Source of the DNA: Stereum hirsutum FP-91666 SS1
Lineage: Eukaryota; Basidiomycota; Agaricomycetes; Russulales; Stereaceae
Assembly (NCBI RefSeq): GCF_000264905.1
Contig: NW_006763136.1
Coordinates: 167,934 to 231,933, forward strand
Length of the DNA stretch: 64,000 nucleotides
Direction: 5' to 3'
Each line of letters starts with the position of its first letter. Positions within the stretch are counted from its first letter, which is position 1. Made by a program: the position numbers and the translations under genes. The notes below the pieces were generated by a model, which worked only from the letters and a program-made list of their open reading frames with translations, was not told the origin of the DNA and made no database searches. This document shows positions 1 to 9,127 of this stretch, in pieces.

Positions 1-1312
1 GGCGATTGAGGAGCTCGTCTTCCCATTGTATTTGCTCGGTGATGTGTTAAACCATTGACTACCTTGACTTATTGCTTCGGGCTCCACAGGTTTTCGAGGT
101 TTGGCGGATTTTCGAGCCATCTGAAAGAAGTATTGGGCCTTGCAGGAGAAGGAATAGGAACACCAAAAATGTGAGACATCCAGATTCGGCCAATACTCAG
201 AGTATTTTGGGTGGCGAGAGATGTGGCCCTCATGCTACTCCTTACTGCAGCTCCAACAATGTCCATGGTCCTTGAGACCACCTTTATGCATGTTTAGAAT
301 ATATTTACTGTGCAGCATAAGGCTTAAATGGATGGGAATAGTGTGCTAAGAAAGGCTCGATAAAAGGTAGCTAGCGGCGCGTCGACGTTCTCGCTCTCCA
401 AGTCGCGCGAGACGCGTGGCGGACGAGTGAGCCAACGGGGCGGTTCCGTCCGAATCAGGCAATCGCTTGGGTGCGCCGCTTGTCCCAGTTTGCCTCTTGC
501 GTTCCACCATCGATGTCCCTCCGACTGTCTTCCTGGAGTTACGGCTCGCGCTCCTTTGACCGCCCGCCGCTACCTTGCCCGCCGCTTGTTATCCAGGTAG
601 GCCAGTTGAATGACTCTACGAGAAGAGGGCGCTCAGTCGGATGCCTCTTCCCTTGCGAGATCCATGTAGGTAAAATTCTCACTCTACTCGCTCTCTATTG
701 CACTCAATGCTGACATAGCGCTGACAGCCCGCCGCCCTCCTTGTCCCATATATTTTGCCCCCAATGGTATGTTCATTCGTTTACTTACTGACACCAGTGT
801 CCATAGCTAACAATGTTACGCAGACGAGCCAAGGGTTACGATGCTAAGCCTGAATCAGCGGCCGGTGTCTTGTCACTTGGCTCCTCGGCTGAGTTTCTTA
901 ATTAACCTGATTTGCTACTCTGGTCACTCGAGGGCTGCAGTAGGGTTGCGATCTCTTCTGTACTTTAGCTTGTAGTGTGTTGCTGCGTGTATGGTAGCAT
1001 AGATGGAATAAAATATGATTTTATTCTTAAATATCTTCTGGCCCAATTGAATCGGAATCCTGAAATGCCGGTACCGGAAGGTGTACCGAAAGCCAACCGA
1101 AAGTGGACGACGCTCAGATCGTCCGAGAGGGCGGCCTCCTTCATCACACTATCACCTCTTGCCCTTTGCGGGTGTGGAAGGCTTCCGGTATATTTCTTCT
1201 TCCAAAGATTTCCGGTGTGTTGTGTCCGGAAATCCTTAGCCACCTTTCCAGACGCTTTCGCAGATCTGGTTTCCGTGCGGGTTCCGGAAGACGCGTCGGG
1301 CTGTGTAGTCGC

Positions 1313-1841
1313 GGGTATCACAGGACCCCCGAAAACTGGCTGAGAAGCCATTCGGAAAAACGGGGAAATTTTGGGTTTTGGACCCCTGAGGCCATTTGGT
1401 TTTCCGGGGAAAATGGGCCAGATTGGGCCCACAGGCCGTTACGGAAGACCGGGGTAAAATGAGTCTAGAGACCGAAGGCCTCTTCGTTTTCCGGGTAAAA
1501 TTGGTCGTTCCTTGGCTGTTCGGTGTGGCCCCCACATCAGCCCGTTTGCTCATCGTCATTCTGGCCATGGAAAGTGAGTTCTTCACTTCGCAAACATGAT
1601 TTTTGACCTCCCAGAGCACGATACCGACGCCTGGGAGGAAAATTATTATTTCCGGAATTGTTTGGCATTTTTTTCGGCTCTGAGGCCATTCCGGAAATTC
1701 GGGGGATTTTGGCAGAAATCGCTGAGGCCGTTTCGTTTTCCGGGGAAAACTGGCAAAATGCTGTCCGGGGATTTTTGGGATTTCTCAGAATGTTCCGAAT
1801 GGCCTCTCAGCCAATTTTCGGGGGTCCTGGTATCACACAAG
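1313..1841. repeat. Degenerate inverted/direct repeat rich in TTCCGGAA
   Basis: Bases 1321-1357 are the reverse complement of 1793-1829 with about two mismatches in 37 (core GGACCCCCGAAAA). Between the arms, the unit TTTCCGGGGAAAA recurs in direct orientation near 1400 and 1738, and a related TTTTCCGGGTAAAA lies near 1487. Frames read across the arms give the same peptide from both strands, as expected for an inverted repeat rather than a gene. It may be a foldback or MITE-like element; no target-site duplication could be fixed. Confidence 0.6.
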
Positions 1842-2381
1842 CGAGACCAGGGTTCTTCAATTTAAACGTGATTTGTCATCAGGCCGTGTCCATTGAGCAG
1901 GCGCTGTCCAGGATGTGCCGGTGTGGCCTGCCTGCAATCCATGAACATTTCGCTGTGGTGGTCCCTTTGTCGAAACCTCGCTGGATGGCCACGGGTTATT
2001 GGATGGATGGTGACTTTCGTAGGTTGTGGCCATAGAGCGACATCGCAACTGTTCATCTGAGTGAGTTTGAGGGTGTTTTAGAGTTGGGTGGGTCAACGCG
2101 CGCATGCCTAATCGGGGAGCAGAACGGTGCCACCTACCGGCTTTATAGGCCCGATTTCAGTTTTCCGACATACCGCCCGTTGTAACGGACGATGAACGCG
2201 TTATAACCCGCGTTATTATCTTATCAGGCGTCATCTCGCCGAGCCGGACGTGCCAACGGAACTGGGGTCGTTCTAACCCGGTTACAGCGCACGTTATAAC
2301 GCACGTTATTGCGGTCCGAATCAGGTCCGGCGGTATAACCCCGGAGCCCTTTTTGCGACACGGCCACGTGTATTGTTTGTT

Positions 2382-2650
2382 TACTGTACTATTTCGACCG
2401 TAGGCCAGCGGGGTGTGACCTGTGACAAGGGTGGCACTTAGGCCATGGGTGTAAATAGGCCATCGGCCCCAGAAATTTGTGACCGACTTGCCTTAAAAGG
2501 CAGGTAAGTTACCGTTTTGGGCGAAGCCCGGACGAAAAAACGAATAAATAATGCCTCAGAGGGCCTGTGACCTGTGACAAAAGGTGTTTAGGCCATGCCA
2601 TATGCCCGCTGTGACGTGTGACCATGGCCTACGGTCGAAATAGTACAGTA
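2382..2650. mobile_element. MITE-like element A, 26-bp perfect inverted ends
   Basis: Bases 2382-2407 and 2625-2650 are perfect 26-nt reverse complements, starting TACTGTACTATTTCG. If the outer TA is the target-site duplication, the element is 265 bp (2384-2648) with ends beginning CTGTAC. The interior has no coding potential and carries repeated TGTGACCTGTGACAA and AGGCCATG motifs. TA duplication plus short inverted ends is characteristic of non-autonomous Tc1/mariner-type elements; that class assignment is inference. Confidence 0.75.
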
Positions 2651-2946
2651 TTTCCTGTTTGACTGTCGACCATCGACTCCGGCTGTTCTTCGTAAACCAA
2701 AAGAAGAGGCAAGCTGATCTACACTTAGTACGCTTGTCATTCTCAGCAACACACGGAAGAGTTGCACTTTCAGGCAGCATTCTAACAAACCTTTTGTGAG
2801 CGATTCAGGCAGGGAGTAAACTCTAGCACGCCCCGTTGAAGTTCTTGCCAACAGGCCAACAGGTATAACGAGCCTTTTTATGGCTTGACTTTGCGCAGCA
2901 CGTTTTGATTCATTACATCTGCTCCTCTAGACCATCATGCCAGACA

Positions 2947-3366
2947 TACTGTAGTTTTCCGCGCACAAGTTCGTGTCCCGTGTCCCATGGGGGCCGCGAA
3001 CGAACTTGTGCCGCGGGACAGTCCCACCCCATTGACGTGCACGGAACTTGTAAGTAGGACAAACCAAAATTTGACCCAAATTTGACAAAAATGTGAATAT
3101 ATTTTAGGCTCCTAAATTGACCTCAGGAAGGCCTCCGAGACACACTTTGGGCTAGATTTTGCTACTGGGTGAGCTCTTCCACCCAAATTCAGAGGGTAAA
3201 TGCCTGTTGAACGGTTACGAAAGGTCGTGTCCCTGCAAAAGCGTCGATGTTCACGAACATTGTCCCTTGTCCCGGTCTGCTTGCGAACCGGGACACGAAT
3301 GGATTATGTCATCTCGGCAACGGCCGAGGGGCGGTGGCGTGAACTTGTGCGCGAAAAAGTACAGTA
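2947..3366. mobile_element. MITE-like element B, 29-bp imperfect inverted ends
   Basis: The left end at 2947 (TACTGTAGTTTTCCGCG...) and the reverse complement of the right end at 3366 (TACTGTACTTTTTCGCG...) agree at 25 of 29 positions, sharing CGCGCACAAGTTC. TA flanks both ends. The interior has an additional inverted pair (GCACAAGTTCGT at about 2962 and ACGAACTTGTGC at about 3000) and repeats of CGGGACACGAA. It has no coding frame of note. It shares the terminal TACTGTA with element A 300 bp away, suggesting the same mobilising transposase. Confidence 0.7.
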
Positions 3367-3479
3367 TTCAACGCCCGGCAGCACAACTATCAACGGTAAG
3401 TAGCCATGTCTCTCGCACAAGCCGAAGCTATTGACCCAAAATCCTCCTACCTCAATCAACAGTCCAGCCTCTGGGCAAG

Positions 3480-3725
3480 CCCGTCCAGATTCCCGGAGCC
3501 CTCTTGGGAGCACTTCCTGCGCTCTTCCCGCTTGTCCAGATCGTTGCTGGAAGAATTCCGGGGTCTTTCCATTCCAGTGCTTTTTGGAAGCCTGTCCGGA
3601 AGCCTTTGCACGCCCCGCTTCCCGTTGTTGACGGAAACCCCATTCCAGGAAGTTGCGGAAGCGGGGTCGAGCTGTGTAGCCCCGGAAGTAACCCCCGGAT
3701 TTACCGGCCGGTTGAAAACTCTTAG
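3480..3725. repeat. Second degenerate TTCCGGAA-type repeat copy
   Basis: This stretch repeats vocabulary of the 1.3-1.8 kb repeat: GCTGTGTAG followed by a GC-rich string and ACCCCC, GGAAGCCTTTGCACG, CCGGAAG. The minus-strand conceptual peptides of the two regions share AKASG followed by related residues. It appears to be a diverged copy or neighbouring part of the same element family; boundaries are approximate. Confidence 0.4.
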
Positions 3726-4831
3726 ACTTTCTTCTCATGGCATGCGTTACAACGCGCTTCGAGTCCGGGTAGACCAGTTATACCGCCCCGGGGTGCCGTC
3801 CTAGCCGTTTAGGGCAGTTAATGCCGATGCCGGTTTTGCGACACGAACCGAGCAGTTCCTTCGGCAACACCCGGGTATTATCAAGCTCCGATAAACCTTC
3901 GCCCGTGCCACACTTCAAATCAGACACGAACCAGTGTATACTTATAGTGGGTCTGTGACGGCTGTGGTTGTGCTTGCTAACAGTAATTATTTTTTTATCC
4001 CCTAAATCAACTCGTGAATATAGCAAGTAGAGGTGTCCACTGCAAGTTTACTGCGATGTTATATGGTGGAAATGTATGCAAGTGTGATATGGGGCTGTCT
4101 AAATGGGGTTCGAGGTTACACCTCCATCTGTCTCAACGTTATACTATGCGCTCCTATCCGTAGTGGACCGCCTGCAATTCCCTATCTCGGAAGCCTCGCA
4201 CTGACTACTTAGCTCGATATTTGACACGTCTCCGAAGGTCGTCAATCAGGTAGTCACTAAGTATACAGGTTTTTGGAGAGATTATTGGTTCAGACAAGCC
4301 CGCCACCGCTTTCTGGCCTCGAAAAACTCGGACTCTTCGCACTTGAGGTACTACATCGCGACTCGACACTACATCGCTTGACCAAGGGACCTCCAGACAC
4401 CCGTTACCTACTGAAACATTTTTGGCTTTGCTTCCTTTTACTTGGTATATGTACACAGGACGACACACTGGTGAGTAGGCCGAGACATGAATGCATCATC
4501 TACCGCCTCCGAAAACGGTATTTGTATGCATCATCACAGGTTCAGGCTCATCTCGATGCAGTGTTTAGTATCGGAAGCAATTTGTTTTTTTGTCATTCAG
4601 TAGTATCGTAGGTTCTGATTTTGCCTCTGGTTCTGTGGGTGGTATATGAGCTCCGGTAATGGATTTTTGGCTTTGGGAAATCCGAGACCGTGAGATGCTC
4701 TTCGTAGGGTCAAAGCGGTAGAGATGTCTAGAGATATCCGATGGCCTCTGTAGCAGTACATTTTTAATGCATGTACCTGGCTACAGATAGGAGTATTGTT
4801 CCTCGTGGGACCATATTGTACTCTGAATATA

Positions 4832-4870
4832 CCTTCCTTCCTTCCTTCCTTCCTTCCTTCCTTCCTTCCT
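4832..4870. repeat. (CCTT)n microsatellite
   Basis: About ten consecutive CTTC/CCTT units, followed by a CT-rich tail. A simple polymorphic tetranucleotide repeat. Confidence 0.95.
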
Positions 4871-5322
4871 CTCCTCCTATCTGTATATTTTATTCTCCTA
4901 TCCTTACTCAGCTCGACTTTCTGGTATTTATACTTGTAGCGTAGCTGTCCTTGTACCTCGTCTGTTCAACACCAGTTTCGGGCGGGTCCCTTTCCCGCCC
5001 GGATTCTTGTTCGCCTTTCCGTAGACCTGCCCGTTACAGCCACGAAGTTAGAGACTCTATATATATGCATGTTAGATGATGGATGTAAAAAACGGAAGTC
5101 AAGCATCGTTCTTGAACACCAGATTCCACATATTCGTTCAAAGTGGTGTGGGCAATAAGTATTTATTCTCGTCACAGTGCGTACGGTCGTTGGGACAGTG
5201 TTGCCGGATAGTTTAGATTCGCGCACTGCTAGCTCGTTGACAGTGTATCATCTTCAGGTTTTGAACTTCACATATACTGTAGTAGGATCCACAAAGTTAT
5301 TGTATGAATTTTGCAAACTTTC

Positions 5323-5371
5323 AGAGGAGAGACGGTCTTCGCTATCATAAGCGATGACGAATCCAGTTTCA
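5323..5371 (+). repeat. Dispersed coding-like fragment (GETVFAI motif)
   Basis: Reading from 5326 gives GETVFAIISDDESSF. The minus strand near 49469-49517 gives GESVFAIVSGDEPSF. The DNA is about 77 percent identical over 47 nt and many differences are synonymous or conservative, so the similarity looks inherited through a coding sequence. No complete gene is seen around either copy. Confidence 0.4.
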
Positions 5372-5826
5372 GAAACTGCTCTGTAAGCCAAAGAATTGTA
5401 CCGAAGAGGATGAAGGCCATGAACATGTCATCATTTAGTCGGGCCGCACATCCCAGCTACTGTTGGATAGTTTCATTATTACACCGAACAAATTTCTCTC
5501 AATAAATAATGGCAGTCCTGTCGGTCTGCACGCACGTGATGAGACAAATTAGGTTGGTTATTGATCAGAAACTCAGAACACTTCACCGTCTTTACATACG
5601 TCGATGGATGCACTCAAAACCAAGGAGAGTTCATTGACAAATCCCCGGTTTGTTCCTCGTATACATGTTGCTTTCAAAATATAAGTGGATACGGGAATAG
5701 TTGAGGGTCCAGAATTGTCCAAGTACCTGAGCCCCTGCCCTTCGCTCCTACCTCAGAGCTCTGTGCGTCACGATCCGAGTCTCTCATTGCTACATCTATT
5801 ATATCTCCACATCAACCCTCTACTCT

Positions 5827-7789
5827 TCAAGCTTCAATGTCCATAAGCGTCCCCGAAGTACCTGTCCCCCTACTCATACTCATACTTCCAACCCACGCGC
5901 TCGGTGCCCTCGCAAAATGCATCGAGCTTACTCTGCGTACCTTTTTTCCCGGTCTTCGAGGACTTCGCGGCATCGTAGAGAGTTCTGTGTGAGTTCCAGT
6001 ACTGTTCGGATAGCACTCGAAGCCGGTTACGGTTTCTGAAGTTGAAGATGTACTTGCGGAAGAGTCGGGACGGAAGGAGCGGAGGTTGAGGAAGAGGCGG
6101 TTGATTGCGATATTGGGCAGTCTGACGGGATCAAGTCGAGTGTAAGTGAATGTAAGTAAGCTTGCATGTAACAAGGTTAGGCGAAGAGAGAAAATACCGA
6201 CGTGGCGAGAAATGGGGACAGGAGAGTGAGGAAGGTTGATCCTGTGCTGGAGAGCTAGAGAACGTTTAGGTGGGACGGCGAAACAATCGGTTGTATGATA
6301 GCATCGCACTCACGCCTTTGCTCGATGTAGTCGGAAGCTGCGTTAAGTGGATGATGCAGGTATGATGAGTAAGACCGTTTAGGATTCATGACCAGGGGAA
6401 TCAGTACAGAACTTACGATGACAGCGACAACAGAAATAACGGCGATGAGAAGCATAATCAGGAAGTAAACCACCCCTATCCGGCACCACCTCAATTAGAT
6501 AACCCTCCACAACACAAAAACAGCGAATAGGGAGAACGTATTCAAAGAAGAGCGATCTCATGAACTCACCATCCCTCCACATGATATTCGTAACACTAGT
6601 ACCTCCATTCCTCCTCACCGCCATCGCATGTCTATAAGTCTTTAACAGCGTAAGCACCGATACGCCGAGGTCGAAGATCAGCGCAAGGACAACGTTAGCG
6701 ATCTGTGCTGTATACATGCGCGTGCTCATGAGTCTTTCGGATTGGATGTCGGCTTCGTCGAGCGAAAGCGTCTAGGCTTGGCTTACCGCTGCCAGAATTC
6801 AAAAAGGGGAGTGAGTATGCATAAAGGAACGGAGAACGGAGTGTGGTATTAATCAAAAACCGTACCTTTGATACTTCGCCGTCACATCCGTCTTAATCGC
6901 CCCTCGACAACGCGAAAATGGGGCATATGACGTCCCGAGCGTCGATGTCGTCGTTTGCCAGAACAGACCACACTATCACGTGTACCCCTCAGCCCTTCAC
7001 CAATGCAAACGGTATCAGAAGAAGATGGCGTAGAGGCAAACTTACGACGATGTCCAAAGCCAGGCGAGCAGCAGTGATCACCCCCGAAACGACGAGAATC
7101 GACTTGCGTCGGCCATAGAGAGCGTATACGCGGACTATAAGAAGAGCTGCGAAGGACGCGTATACTGATTTAGGTGACGGTCTCTTTGGTGGATGGAATA
7201 ATAAATACTGACCGGATGAAGTGACTAGTGTGATTGGTACCAAGATATAGTAGGCTATCCCGAGCGCGGAACAGCTAGAACATAAACCATGTATAGGCAA
7301 CACCCCGAGAACCCCGTGCGGCAATTTCAGCGGGATGAGTTAGTGTGAGACGTACGAGCTCTCGTCCATCCTTCCTGGTCCTGCCATGATCACCAACAGG
7401 AACATCGACAAAGGAAATACATATCTATTTAGGAGGAAAAGGGCAGATGTGAGGGATATTCGGTTGTGATAATTCCCTGCGAGCCAGAAAAGCGTAATTT
7501 CGAAGTGGAAGGTTTGGAGGTAGTCGTAGATCCAGAGGGCTACGCATGAAGATAATATGGGTACGAGTGAGCGGAAGAGATGATGAGATGTCAGTAAAGT
7601 GTCGTTGATTGGTACGATGAGAAGTGACGTACCGAGTGCGGAGACGTCTGCGTAGTTCGTGGCTTGCCTGAACGCTAGTCGTCAATCATGACGGCGACTC
7701 GACAGGAAGATATGTGGGAAAAGACAAAACGAGGCTTACAAAAGTCTAGCCTGTGTTATAACAGCTGCCAATGAAGAAGCAGAAGACAT
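5827..7789 (-). CDS. DUF6533 domain integral membrane protein
   Basis: Multi-exon gene encoding a roughly seven-helix membrane protein of the DUF6533 family common in Agaricomycetes; function and ligand are unknown, though the topology is receptor-like. The start ATG at 7789-7787 opens MSSASSLAAV, followed by an intron and the N-terminal DUF6533 core ALWIYDYLQTFHFEI. Later exons give RVYALYGRRKSILVV, the spliced WRDGVVYFLIMLL, and the typical last segment NIAINRLFLNLRSF followed by a Ser/Thr-rich cytoplasmic tail ending at 5827. Introns are short with GT-AG ends (for example CGTCAG before the NIAINR exon). A similar gene lies at 36.6-38.3 kb on the same strand. Exact exon borders in the middle are hand-predicted. 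Confidence 0.75.
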
Positions 7790-9127
7790 GAATCTGATAA
7801 GACCGCCCAATTATCCAGTAACAAAGCACAGTCTCGAGTCCTCCGCTAGCAATACACTGACTCTTTAGCGGGAAAAAGCTGCTACAAGGACCACGAGGCA
7901 CGATACTTATACGCGCATGTCCAGAGCGTCAAAGGAGCATATATAACCCGAGGGAGGTCCGAAGGAAGAATAGACCACGACGCCATATCTCACCAAATAC
8001 ATAACTGTGCAGGCTCGCACTCGCGCTCGCTGCATACAGCTTTGGAGCTAACCTAGCGCACTAAAGAGAAATCGGAACCCCTAGGTGAGACAGGGACCCT
8101 CTTCAAGTAGTCAAATAGGTAGTGGGCGGGGCAGGAAGTGAGGTAGGCTAGGCCAACTATATGGGTTTGTGGCGATGACACGTAGAAACCGCTCTCTTAG
8201 CAAGCGCTACAGTATTCAGAGTGACACCTAGTCAAGAGGGACAAAGAAAGATCGCAGCGCAAGGGTGGTTTCTTGAACTAACCTTAGTCGATACAGTCAA
8301 ATCCAAGGGTAGCACGGGTAATACAAGGGTTTCAGGCTGTCCACTTGGGACAAACTAGAATGAAACGGCACCGACGAAAGCCCAGGGGGAATTGTTCGAG
8401 GCGGAAACGTATAATGAGATCGTGATGTGACGAAAATCGCTCCCGTTGATGGGTTTCGGTCAAGAAAGCAGAGTGTCGACAAGCACAATCATGGTTGTAT
8501 GAAGTCGCTGTGCGATCAGTGACGCACAGGTCGACGGAGTCGTAGTGTAAAGTGGGCCAAAGCGCCGCAGGGAGCCGCGGTATGAGCATGGAGAAAGCGG
8601 ATTAGAAAGGATGCGATGAATGTCCATGCGAATGTGATATACAGCTGAGCCAAATTGCTTGATGAAGTTCTCGACACCCGATGACGCCGTAGTAGATCCA
8701 GACGGCAGAGAGGGCAGAAACACCAGCCAGAGCAGAGAACGGAGCCATGCAATCGAAGAAAGTGGGGGTGGAGAGCAAGAACTAACAGGACAGCCATCGG
8801 AATGAGGGTTCAGTTATGTGAGTCTCTTTGTTCCTCTACCAATATGGTAGGAAGCGCGAGTGGGTGAATGGTCCTACTCTGGTTGTCGTCGTCGTCGATG
8901 TCGATGTCGACGATAACTTCAAAGTTCAACAACACGAACTGTGTGAAAGTGTGTAAACCACGTGTGCCACGTGTACTGCTTACCCCTACTGAAAGATGGT
9001 GGCGACGATGTGGCCCTTCTTCCTCTTCCCTCAAGCTCAGCATCAAACTTTTGAGCGCTAACCCGCAAATGGACGTCCAGCGTCCTAGTACTCATGCGTT
9101 CTGCGGTTCTAAATATCGCAATCGAAG
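7790..9127. other. Intergenic region, possible decayed membrane ORF
   Basis: No confident gene. On the minus strand between about 8480 and 8770, hydrophobic frames (for instance ALSAVWIYYGVIG and LYITFAWTFIASFL) could be a short multi-helix protein or a relic, but no start, consistent exon chain or family signature could be assembled. A GTC/GAT-rich simple stretch lies at 8885-8915. The region probably contains the promoters of the two divergent flanking genes. Confidence 0.4.

Larger units (their letters stand above)
1..5826. other. Gene-poor, repeat-bearing region
   Basis: No open reading frame here has a recognisable domain, a credible exon chain or a family match. The short frames overlap on both strands and look like chance. 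The stretch contains two TIR elements, a TTCCGGAA-rich repeat, a related degenerate copy near 3.5 kb and a tetranucleotide microsatellite, each listed separately. It looks like a transposon-relic island next to the first real gene. Confidence 0.7.

Noticed and set aside
965..1619. Overlapping frames of 119-155 codons on both strands near 1.0-1.6 kb
   Set aside because: They run through the inverted repeat, share peptides between strands and have no family signature.
8297..8797. Possible short multi-helix protein on the minus strand
   Set aside because: Hydrophobic segments lie in different frames, and joining them needs a 36-nt intron; no start or family support.
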